This document shows positions 50,746 through 63,500 of a DNA stretch of 64,000 nt, piece after piece. A model generated the notes under the pieces. The model was given only the letters and a program-made list of their open reading frames with translations, did not search any database and had not been told where the DNA came from. This DNA comes from Petrolisthes cinctipes (lineage: Eukaryota; Arthropoda; Malacostraca; Decapoda; Porcellanidae). How positions within the stretch are numbered: position 1 is the first letter of the stretch; each line of letters starts with the position of its first letter. A program made the position numbers and the translations under genes. The stretch lies in the NCBI GenBank assembly GCA_033782935.1, contig JAWQEG010000723.1, forward strand, positions 558,001 through 622,000. Direction: 5' to 3'.

Positions 50746-53700
50746 TTAGCATGTTTTTAGCCTATATTTTGAAAATATTCTAGCACTGTGTAGGCATGTA
50801 CAGATTGCTTCTGGGACCCCAAAATATTGAATTTTCCGGTGTTTTGAGCCTGAATTTGAGATATAAACGGTTACAGAAGATAGATGCACATATTGACTTT
50901 GGGCATCTAAAATATCGATTTTCAGCATGTTTTGGGCCTGTATTTTGAAAATACTCTAACACTGAGTAGGCATGTACAGATCGCTTCTGGAACCCCAAAA
51001 TATCGAATTTTCGGGTGTTTAGGGCCAGAATTTGAGATATAAACGGGTCCAGAAGATGCATGCACATATCGACTTTTGGGCACCTAAAAGATCGATTTTC
51101 AGTATGTTTTTGGCCTGTATTTTGAAAATACTCTAACACGGAGTAGGCATGTACAGATACCTTCTGGGACCTCTAAATATCGAATTTTCGGGTGTTTTGG
51201 GACTTAATTTGAGATATCGATTTTTTGGCACCTAAAATGTCGATTTTTAGCATGTTTTTAGCCTATATTTTGAAAATATTCTAGCACTGTGTAGGCATGT
51301 ACAGATTGCTTCTGGGACCCCAAAATATTGAATTTTCGGGTGTTTTGAGCCTGAATTTGAGATATAAACGGGTACTGAAGATGCATGCACATATCGACTT
51401 TTGTGCACCTAAAAGATCGATTTTCAGTATGTTTTGAGCATGTATTTTGAAAATACTCTAACACGGAGTAGGCATGTACAGATCGCTTCTGGGACCCCTA
51501 AATATCGAATTTTCGGGTGTTTTGGGACTGAATTTGAGATATCGACTTTTTGGCACCTAAAAGATCGATTTTAAGCATGTTTTTAGCCTATATTTTGAAA
51601 ATATTCTAGCACTGAGTAGGCATGTACAGATTGCTTCTGGGACCCCAAAATATTGAATTTTCGGGTGTTTTGAGCCTAAATTTGAGATATAAACGGGTAC
51701 AGAAGATACATGCACATATTGACTTTGGGCATCTAAAATATCGATTTTCAGCATGTTTTGGGCCTGTATTTTGAAAATACTCTAACACTGAGTAGGCATG
51801 TACAGATTGCTTCTGGGACCCCAAAATATTGAATTTTCGGGTGTTTTGAGCCTGAATTTGAGATATAAACGGGTACTGAAGATGCATGCACATATCGACT
51901 TTTGTGCACCTAAAAGATCGATTTTCAGTATGTTTTGAGCATGTATTTTGAAAATACTCTAACACGGAGTAGGCATGTACAGATTGCTTCTGGGACCCCT
52001 AAATATCGAATTTTCGGGTGTTTTGGGACTGAATTTGAGATATCGACTTTTTGGCACCTAAAAGATCGATTTTTAGCATTTTTTTAGCCTATATTTTGAA
52101 AATATTCTAGCACTGAGTAGGCATGTACATATTGCTTCTGGGACCCCAAAATATTGAATTTTCGGGTGTTTTGAGCCTGAATTTGAGATATAAACGGGTA
52201 CAGAAGATACATGCACATATTGACTTTGGGCATCTAAAATATCGATTTTTAGCATGTTTTGGGCCGAAATTTTGAAAATACTCTAACACGGAGTAGGCAT
52301 GTACAGATTGCTTCTGGGACCCCAAAATATTGAATTTTCGGGTGTTTTGAGCCTAAATTTGAGATATAAACGGGTACAGAAGATACATGCACATATTGAC
52401 TTTGGGCATCTAAAATATCGATTTTCAGCATGTTTTGGGCCTGTATTTTGAAAATACTCTAACACTGAGTAGGCATGTACAGATTGCTTCTGGGACCCCA
52501 AAATATTGAATTTTCGGGTGTTTTGAGCCTGAATTTGAGATATAAACGGGTACTGAAGATGCATGCACATATCGACTTTTGTGCACCTAAAAGATCGATT
52601 TTCAGTATGTTTTGAGCATGTATTTTGAAAATACTCTAACACGGAGTAGGCATGTACAGATTGCTTCTGGGACCCCTAAATATCGAATTTTCGGGTGTTT
52701 TGGGACTGAATTTGAGATATCGACTTTTTGGCACCTAAAAGATCGATTTTTAGCATTTTTTTAGCCTATATTTTGAAAATATTCTAGCACTGAGTAGGCA
52801 TGTACATATTGCTTCTGGGACCCCAAAATATTGAATTTTCGGGTGTTTTGAGCCTGAATTTGAGATATAAACGGGTACAGAAGATACATGCACATATTGA
52901 CTTTGGGCATCTAAAATATCGATTTTTAGCATGTTTTGGGCCGAAATTTTGAAAATACTCTAACACGGAGTAGGCATGTACAGATCGCTTCTGGGACCCC
53001 AAAATATCCACTTTTCGGGTGTTTAGGGCCAGAACTTGAGATATAAACGGGTACAGAAGATGCATGCACATATCGACTTTTGGGCACCTAAAAGATCGAT
53101 TTTCAGTATGTTTTGAGCATGTTTTTTGAAAATACTCTAACACGGAGTAGGCATGTACAGATACCTTCTGGGACCTCTAAATATCGAATTTTCGGGTGTT
53201 TTGAGCCTGAATTTGAGATATAAACGGGTACTGAATATGCATGCACATATCGACTTTTGTGCACCTAAAAGATAGATTTTCAGTATGTTTTGAGCATGTA
53301 TTTTGAAAATACTCTAACACGGAGTAGGCATGTACAGATCGCTTCTGGGACCCCTAAATATCGAATTTTCGGGTGTTTTGGGACTGAATTTGAGATATCG
53401 ACTTTTTGGCACCTAAAAGATCGATTTTTAGCATGTTTTTAGCCTATATTTTGAAAATATTCTAGCACTGTACAGATTGCTTCTGGGACCCCAAAATATT
53501 GAATTTTCGGGTGTTTTGAGCCTGAATTTGAGATATAAACGGGTACAGAAGATACATGCACATATTGACTTTGGGCACCAAAAATATCGATTTTCAGCAT
53601 GTTTTGGGCCTGAATTTTGAAAATAATCTAACACGGAGTAGGCATGTACAGATCGCTTCTGGTACCCCAAAATATCGAATTTTCGGGTGTTTAGGGCCAG

Positions 53701-56700
53701 AATTTTAGATATAAACGGGTACAGAAGATGCATGCACATATCGACTTTTGGGCACCTGAGAGATCGATTTTCAGTATGTTTTTGGCCTGTATTTTGAAAA
53801 TACTCTAACACGGAGTAGGCATGTACAGATACCTTCTGGGACCTCTAAATATTTAATTTTGGGGTGTTTTGGGACTGAATTTGAGATATCGTTTTATTGG
53901 CACCTAAAATGTCGAATTTAGCATGTTTTTCGCCTATATTTTGAAAATATTCTAGCACTGTGTAGGCATGTACAGATTGCTTCTGGGACCCCAAAATATT
54001 GAATTTTCGGGTGTTTTGAGCCTGAATTTGAGATATAAACGGGTACAGAAGATACATGCACATATTGACTTTGGGCATCTAAAATATCGATTTTTAGCAT
54101 GTTTTGGGCTTGTATTTTGAATATACTCTAACACTGAGTAGGCATGTACAGATCACTTCTGGGACCCCAAAATATTGAATTTTCGGGTGTTTTGAGCCTG
54201 AATTTGAGATATAAACAGGTACTGAAGATGAATGCACATATCGACTTTTGTGCACCTAAAAGATCGATTTTCAGTATGTTTTGAGCATGTATTTTGAAAA
54301 TACTCTAACACGGAGTAGGCATGTACAGATCGCTTCTGGGACCCCTAAATATCGAATTTTCGGGTGTTTTGGGACTGAATTTGAGATATCGACTTTTTGG
54401 CACCTAAAAGATCGATTTTTAGCATGTTTTTAGCCTATATTTTGAAAATATTCTAGCACTGAGTAGGCAGGTACAGATTGCTTCTGGGACCCCAAAATAT
54501 TGAATTTTCGGGTGTTTTGAGCATGAATTTGAGATATAAACATGTACAGAAGATACATGCACATATTGACTTTGGGCACCAAAAATATCGATTTTCAGCA
54601 TGTTTTGGGCCTGAATTTTTAAAATAATCTAACACGGAGTAGGCATGTACAGATCGCTTCTGGTACCCCAAAATATCGAATTTTCGGGTGTTTAGGGCCA
54701 AAATTTGAGATATAAACGGGTACAGAAGATGCATGCACATATCGACTTTTGGGCACCTGAGAGATCGATTTTCAGTATGTTTTTGGCCTGTATTTTGAAA
54801 ATACTCTAACACGGAGTAGGCATGTACAGATACCTTCTGGGACCTCTAAATATCGAATTTTCTGGTGTTTTGGGACTGAATTTGAGATATCGATTTATTG
54901 GCACCTAAAATGTCGATTTTTAGCATGTTTTTCGCCTATATTTTGAAAATATTCTAGCACTGTGTAGGCATGTACAGATTGCTTCTGGGACCCCAAAATA
55001 TTGAATTTTCGGGTGTTTTGAGGCTGAATTTCAGATATAAACGGGTACAGAAGATACATGCACATATTGACTTTGGGCATCTAAAATATCGATTTTTAGC
55101 ATGTTTTGGGCTGAAATTTTGAAAATACTCTAACACGGAGTAGGCATGTACAGATCACTTCTGGGACCACAAAATATCGACTTTTCGGGTGTTTAGGGCC
55201 AGAACTTGAGATATAAACGGGTACAGAAGATGCATGCACATATCGACTTTTGGGCACCTAAAAGATCGATTTTCAGTATGTTTTGAGCATGTTTTTTGAA
55301 AATACTCTAACACGGAGTAGGCATGTACAGATACCTTCTGGGACCCCTAAATATCGAATTTTCGGGTGTTTTAGGACTGAATTTGAGATATCGACTTTTT
55401 GGCACCTAAAAGATCGATTTTTAGCATGTTTTTAGCCTATATTTTGAAAATATTTTAGCACTGTACAGATTGCTTCTGGGACCCCAAAATATTGAATTTT
55501 CGGGTGTTTTGAGCCTGAATTTGAGATATAAACGGGTACAGAAGATAAATGCACATATTGACTTTGGGCACCAAAAATATCGATTTTCAGCATGTTTTGG
55601 GCCTGAATTTTGAAAATACTCTAACACGGAGTAGGCATGTACAGATCGCTTCTGGGACCCCAAAATATCGAATTTTCGGGTGTTTAGGGCCAGAATTTGA
55701 GATATAAACGGGTACAGAAGATGCATGCACATATCGACTTTTGGGCACCTGAGAGATCGATTTTCAGTATGTTTTTGGCCTGTATTTTGAAAATACTCTA
55801 ACACGGATTAGGCATGTACAGATACCTTCTGGGACCTCTAAATATTTAATTTTGGGGTGTTTTGGGACTGAATTTGAGATATCGATTTATTGGCACCTAA
55901 AATGTCGATTTTTAGCATGTTTTTCGCCTATATTTTGAAAATATTCTAGCACTGTGTAGGCATGTACAGATTGCTTCTGGGACCCCAAAATATTGAATTT
56001 TCGGGTGTTTTGAGCCTGAATTTGAGATATAAACGGGTACAGAAGATACATGCACATATTGACTTTGGGCATCTAAAATATCGATTTTTAGCATGTTTTG
56101 GGCTTGTATTTTGAATATACTCTAACACTGAGTAGGCATGTACAGATCGCTTCTGGGACCCCAAAATATTAAATTTTCGGGTGTTTTCAGCCTGAATTTG
56201 AGATATAAACGGGTACTGAAGATGCATGCACATATCGACTTTTGTGCACCTAAAAGATCGATTTTCAGTATGTTTTGAGCATGTATTTTGAAAATACTCT
56301 AACACGGAGTAGGCATGTACAGATCGCTTCTGGGACCCCTAAATATCGAATTTTCGGGTGTTTTGGGACTGAATTTGAGATATCGACTTTTTGGCACCTA
56401 AAAGATCGATTTTTAGCATGTTTTTAGCCTATATTTTGAAAATATTCTAGCACTGAGTAGGCATGTACAGATTGCTTCTGGGACCCCAAAAGATTGAATT
56501 TTCGGGTGTTTTGAGCCTGAATTTGAGATATAAACGGGTACAGAAGATACATGCACATATTGACTTTGGGCACCAAAAATATCGATTTTCAGCATGTTTT
56601 GGGCCTGAATTTTGAAAATAATCTAACACGGAGTAGGCATGTACAGATCGCTTCTGGTACCCCAAAATATCGAATTTTCGGGTGTTTAGGGCCAGAATTT

Positions 56701-56880
56701 GAGATATAAACGGGTACAGAAGATGAATGCACATATCGACTTTTGTGCACCTAAAAGATCGATTTTCAGTATGTTTTTGGCCTGTATTTTGAAAATACTC
56801 TAACACGGAGTAGGCATGTACAGATACCTTCTGGGACCTTTAAATATCGAATTTTCGGGTGTTATGGGACTGAATTTGAG

Positions 56881-56926
56881 ATATCGATTTTTTGGCACCT
56901 ATAATATCGATTTTTTGGCACCTATA
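56881..56926 (+). repeat. 23-bp perfect local tandem duplication inside a C monomer
   Basis: Bases 56881-56903 are repeated exactly at 56904-56926; the unit begins atatcgatttttt and ends ggcacctata. The homologous site about 6.19 kb upstream (near 50720) has one copy. The offset between the flanking homologous units changes from 6168 to 6191 bp, exactly 23. It is a recent replication-slippage event. Confidence 0.9.
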
Positions 56927-57404
56927 ATATCGATTTTTAGCATGTTTTTAGCCTATATTTTGAAAATATTCTAGCACTGTGTAGGCATGTACAGATTGCT
57001 TCTGGGACCCCAAAATATTGAATTTTCCGGTGTTTTGATCCTGAATTTGAGATATAAACGGTTACAGAAGATAGATGCACATATTGACTTTGGGCATCTA
57101 AAATATCGATTTTCAGCATGTTTTGGGCCTGTATTTTGAAAATACTCTAACACTGAGTAGGCATGTACAGATCGCTTCTGGAACCCCAAAATATCGAATT
57201 TTCGGGTGTTTAGGGCCAGAATTTGAGATATAAACGGGTCCAGAAGATGCATGCACATATCGACTTTTGGGCACCTAAAAGATCGATTTTCAGTATGTTT
57301 TTGGCCTGTATTTTGAAAATACTCTAACACGGAGTAGGCATGTACAGATACCTTCTGGGACCTCTAAATATCGAATTTTCGGGTGTTTTGGGACTGAATT
57401 TGAG

Positions 57405-57445
57405 ATATCGATTTTTTGGCATCTAAATTATCGATTTTCAGCATG
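57405..57445 (+). repeat. Chimeric C2/A1 junction
   Basis: The C2 stretch gagatatcgattttttggca continues as the A1-type tctaaattatcgattttcag, so a C start is fused to an A end. The downstream mark gcatgtttcgagcc is shared with 60928-60942, where it follows an intact A monomer. The 57.4 kb form is thus the derived one. Confidence 0.7.
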
Positions 57446-60400
57446 TTTCGAGCCTGTATTTTGAAAATACTCTAACACTGAGTAGGCATGTACAGATTGC
57501 TTCTGGGACCCCAAAATATTGAATTTTCGGGTGTTTTGAGCCTGAATTTGAGATATAAACGGGTACTGAAGATGCATGCACATATCGACTTTTGTGCACC
57601 TAAAAGATCGATTTTCAGTATGTTTTGAGCATGTATTTTGAAAATACTCTAACACGGAGTAGGCATGTACAGATACCTTCTGGGACCTCTAAATATCGAA
57701 TTTTCGGGTGTTATGGGACTGAATTTAAGATATCGATTTTTTGGCACCTATAATATCGATTTTTAGCATGTTTTTATCCTATATTTTGAAAATATTCTAG
57801 CACTGTGTAGGCATGTACAGATTGCTTCTGGGACCCCAAAATATTGAATTTTCGGGTGTTTTGAGCCTGAATTTGAGATATAAACGGGTACAGAAGATAC
57901 ATGCACATATTGACTTTGGGCACCAAAAATATCGATTTTCAGCATGTTTTGGGCCTGAATTTTGAAAATACTCTAACACGGAGTAGGCATGTACAGATCG
58001 CTTCTGGGACCCCAAAATATCGAATTTTCGGGTGTTTAGTGCCAGAATTTGAGATATAAACGGGTACAGATGATGCATGCACATATCGACTTTTGGGCAC
58101 CTGAGAGATCGATTTTCAGTATGTTTTTGGCCTGTATTTTGAAAATACTCTAACATGGAGTAGGCATGTACAGATACCTTCTGGGACCTCTAAATATCGA
58201 ATTTTCGGGTGTTTTGGAACTAAATTTGAGATATCGATTTATTGGCACCTAAAATGTCGATTTTTAGCATGTTTTTCGCCTATATTTTGAAAATATTCTA
58301 GCACTGTGTAGGCATGTATAGATTGCTTCTGGGACCCCAAAATATTGAATTTTCGGGTGTTTTGAGCCTGAATTTGAGATATAAACGGGTACAGAAGATA
58401 CATGCACAAATTGACTTTGGGCATCTAAAATATCGATTTTTAGCATGTTTTGGGCCGAAATTTTGAAAATACTCTAACACGGAGTAGGCATGTACAGATC
58501 GCTTCTGGGACCCCTGAATATCGAATTTTCGGGTGTTTTGGGACTGAATTTGAGATATCGACTTTTTGGCACCTAAAAGATCGATTTTTAGCATGTTTTT
58601 AGCCTATATTTTGAAAATATTTTAGCACTGTACAGATTGCTTCTGGGACCCCAAAATATTGAATTTTCCGGTGTTTTGAGCCTGAATTTGAGATATAAAC
58701 GGGTACAGAAGATACATGCATATATTGACTTTGGGCACCAAAAATATCGATTTTCAGCATGTTTTGGGCCTGAAATTTGAAAATACTCTAACACGGAGTA
58801 GGCATGTACAGATCGCTTCTGGGACCCCAAAATATCGAATTTTCGGGTGTTTAAGGCCAGAATTTGAGATATAAACGGGTACAGAAGATGAATGCACATA
58901 TCGACTTTTGGGCACCTAAAAAATCGATTTTCAGTATGTTTTTGGCCTGTATTTTGAAAATACTCTAACACGGAGTAGGCATGTACAGATACCTTCTGGG
59001 ACCTTTAAATATCGAATTTTCGGGTGTTATGGGACTGAATTTGAGATATCGATTTTTTGGCACCTAAAATGTCGATTTTTAGCATGTTTTTAGCCTATAT
59101 TTTGAAAATATTCTAGCACTGTGTAGGCATGTACAGATTGCTTCTGGGACCCCAAAATATTGAATTTTCGGGTGTTTTGAGCCTGAATTTGAGATATAAA
59201 CGGGTACTGAAGATGCATGCACATATCGACTTTTGTGCACCTAAAAGATCGATTTTCAGTATGTTTTGAGCATGTATTTTGAAAATACTCTAACACGGAG
59301 TAGGCATGTACAGATTGCTTCTGGGACCCCTAAATATCGAATTTTCGGGTGTTTTGGGACTGAATTTGAGATATCGACTTTTTGGCACCTAAAAGATCGA
59401 TTTTTAGCATTTTTTTAGCCTATATTTTGAAAATATTCTAGCACTGTGTATGCATGTACATATTGCTTCTGGGACCCCAAAATATTGAATTTTCGGGTGT
59501 TTTGAGCCTGAATTTGAGATATAAACGGGTACAGAAGATACATGCACATATTGACTTTGGGCATCTAAAATATCGATTTTTAGCATGTTTTGGGCCGAAA
59601 TTTTGAAAATACTCTAACACGGAGTAGGCATGTACAGATCGCTTCTGGGACCCCAAAATATCGACTTTTCGGGTGTTTAGGGCCAGAACTTGAGATATAA
59701 ACGGGTACAGAAGATGCATGCACATATCGACTTTTGGGCACCTAAAAGATCGATTTTCAGTATGTTTTGAGCATGTTTTTTGAAAATACTCTAACACGGA
59801 GTAGGCATGTACAGATACCTTCTGGGACCTCTAAATATCGAATTTTCGGGTGTTTTGAGCCTGAATTTGAGATATAAACGGGTACTGAATATGCATGCAC
59901 ATATCGACTTTTGTGCACCTAAAAGATAGATTTTCAGTATGTTTTGAGCATGTATTTTGAAAATACTCTAACACGGAGTAGGCATGTACAGATCGCTTCT
60001 GGGACCCCTAAATATCGAATTTTCGGGTGTTTTGGGACTGAATTTGGGATATCGACTTTTTGGCACCTAAATGATCGATTTTTAGCATGTTTTTAGCCTA
60101 TATTTTGAAAATATTCTAGCACTGTACAGATTGCTTCTGGGACCCCAAAATATTGAATTTTCGGGTGTTTTGAGCCTGAATTTGAGATATAAACGGGTAC
60201 AGAAGATACATGCACATATTGACTTTGGGCACCAAAAATATCGATTTTCAGCATGTTTTGGGCCTGAATTTTGAAAATAATCTAACACGGAGTAGGCATG
60301 TACAGATCACTTCTGGGACCCCAAAATATTGAATTTTCGGGTGTTTTGAGCCTGAATTTGAGATATAAACGGGTACTGAAGATGCATGCACATATCGACT

Positions 60401-60480
60401 TTTGTGCACCTAAAAGATCGATTTTCAGTATGTTTTGAGCATGTATTTTGAAAATACTCTAACACGGAGTAGGCATGTAC

Positions 60481-60570
60481 AGATCGCTTCTGGGACCCCT
60501 AAATATCGAATTTTCGGGTGTTTTGGGACTGAATTTGAGATATAAACGGGTCCAGAAGATGCATGCACAT
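60481..60570 (+). repeat. Chimeric monomer: C1 start joined to B2 end
   Basis: The C1 features gatcgcttctgggaccccta and ttttgggactgaatttgag run directly into the B2 feature ataaacgggtccagaagatg. The switch lies within the shared gaatttgagata block. It looks like a crossover or conversion between out-of-register monomers. Comparable C2-to-B1 joins are at about 48001-48060, 53181-53240, 59830-59895 and 62995-63055. Confidence 0.75.
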
Positions 60571-63500
60571 ATCGACTTTTGGGCACCTAAAAGATCGATT
60601 TTCAGTATGTTTTTGGCCTGTATTTTGAAAATACTCTAACACGGAGTAGGCATGTACAGATACCTTCTGGGACCTCTAAATATCGAATTTTCGGGTGTTT
60701 TGGGACTGAATTTGAGATATTGATTTTTTGGCACCTAAAATGTCGATTTTTAGCATGTTTTTAGCCTATATTTTGAAAATATTCTAGCACTGTGTAGGCA
60801 TGTACAGATTGCTTCTGGGACCCCAAAATATTGAATTTTCGGGTGTTTTGAGCCTGAATTTGAGATATAAACGGGTACAGATGATACATGCACATATTGA
60901 CTTTGGGCATCTAAATTATCGATTTTCAGCATGTTTCGAGCCTGTATTTTGAAAATACTCTAACACTGAGTAGGCATGTACAGATTGCTTCTGGGACCCC
61001 AAAATATTGAATTTTCGGGTGTTTTGAGCCTGAATTTGAGATATAAACGGGTACTGAAGATGCATGCACATATCGACTTTTGTGCACCTAAAAGATCGAT
61101 TTTCAGTATGTTTTGAGCATGTATTTTGAAAATACTCTAACACGGAGTAGGCATGTACAGATCGCTTCTGGGACCCCTTAATATCGAATTTTCGGGTGTT
61201 TTGGGACTGAATTTGAGATATCGACTTTTTGGCACCTAAAAGATCGATTTTTAGCATGTTTTTAGCCTATATTTTGAAAATATTCTAGCACTGAGTAGGC
61301 ATGTACAGATTGCTTCTGGGACCCCAAAATATTGAATTTTCGGGTGTTTTGAGCCTGAATTTGAGATATAAACGGGTACAGAAGATACATGCACATATTG
61401 ACTTTGGGCACCAAAAATATCGATTTTTAGCATGTTTTGGGCCTGAATTTTGTAAATACTCTAACACGGAGTAGGCATGTACATATCGCTTCTGGGACCC
61501 CAAAATATCGAATTATCGGGTGTTTAGGGCCAGAATTTGAGATATAAACGGGTACAGAAGATGCATGCACATATCGACTTTTGGGCACCTAAAAGATCGA
61601 TTTTCAGTATGTTTTTGGCCTGTATTTTGAAAATACTCTAACACGGAGTAGGCATGTACAGATACCTTCTGGGACCTCTAAATATCGAATTTTCGGGTGT
61701 TATGGGACTGAATTTAAGATATCGATTTTTTGGCACCTATAATATCGATTTTTAGCATGTTTTTATCCTATATTTTGAAAATATTCTAGCACTGTGTAGG
61801 CATGTACAGATTGCTTCTGGGACCCCAAAATATTGAATTTTCGGGTGTTTTGAGCCTGAATTTGAGATATAAACGGGTACAGAAGATACATGCACATATT
61901 GACTTTGGGCATCTAAAATATCGATTTTCAGCATGTTTTGGGCCTGTATTTTAAAAATACTCTAACACGGAGTAGGCATGTACAGATCGCTTCTGGGGCC
62001 CCTAAATATCGAATTTTCTGTTGTTTTGGGACTGAATTTGAGATATCGACTTTTTGGCACCTAAAAGATCGATTTTTAGCATGTTTTTAGCCTATATTTT
62101 GAAAATATTCTAGCACTGTACAGATTGCTTCTGGGACCCCAAAATATTGAATTTTCGGGTGTTTTGAGCCTGAATTTGAGATATAAACGGGTACAGAAGA
62201 TACATGCTCATATTGACTTTGGGCACCAAAAATATCGATTTTCAGCATGTTTTGGGCCTGAATTTTGAAAATACTCTAACACGGAGTAGGCATGTACAGA
62301 TCGCTTCTGGGACCCCAAAATATCGAATTTTCGGGTGTTTAGGGCCAGAATTTGAGATATAAACGGGTACAGATGATGCATGCACATATCGACTTTTGGG
62401 CACCTGAGAGATCGATTTTCAGTATGTTTTTGGCCTGTATTTTGAAAATACTCTAACACGGAGTAGGCATGTACAGATACCTTCTGGGACCTCTAAATAT
62501 CGAATTTTCGGGTGTTTTGGAACTGAATTTGAGATATCGATTTATTGGCACCTAAAATGTCGATTTTTAGCATGTTTTTCGCCTATATTTTGAAAATATT
62601 CTAGCACTGTGTAGGCATGTACAGATTGCTTCTGGGACCCCAAAATATTGAATTTTCGGGTGTTTTGAGCCTGAATTTGAGATATAAACGGATACAGAAG
62701 ATACATGCACATATTGACTTTGGGCACCAAAAATATCGATTTTCAGCATGTTTTGGGCCAAAATTTTGAAAATACTCTAACACGGAGTAGGCATGTACAG
62801 ATCGCTTCTGGGACCCCAAAATATCGACTTTTCGGGTGTTTAGGGCCAGAACTTGAGTTATAAACGGGTACAGAAGATGCATGCACATATCGACTTTTGG
62901 GCACCTAAAAGATCGATTTTCAGTATGTTTTGAGCATGTTTTTTGAAAATACTCTAACACTAAGTAGGCATGTACAGATACCCTCTGGGACCTCTAAATA
63001 TCGAATTTTCGGGTGTTTTGAGTCTGAATTTGAGATATAAACGGGTACTGAAGATGCATGCACATATCGACTTTTGTGCACCTAAAAGATCGATTTTCAG
63101 TATGTTTTGAGCATGTATTTTGAAAATACTCTAACACTGAGTAGGCATGTACAGATCGCTTCTGGGGCCCCTAAATATCGAATTTTCTGGTGTTTTGGGA
63201 CTGAGTTTGAGATATCGACTTTTTGGCACCTAAAAGATCGATTTTTAGCATGTTTTTAGCCTATATTTTGAAAATATTCTAGCACTGTACAGATTGCTTC
63301 TGGGACCCCAAAATATTGAATTTTCGGGTGTTTTGAGCCTGAATTTGAGATGTAAACGGGTACAGAAGATACATGCATATATTGACTTTGGGCACCAAAA
63401 ATATCGATTTTCAGCATGTTTTGGGCCTGAATTTTGAAAATACTCTAACACGGAGTAGGCATGTACAGATCGCTTCTGGGACCCCAAAATATCGAATTTT

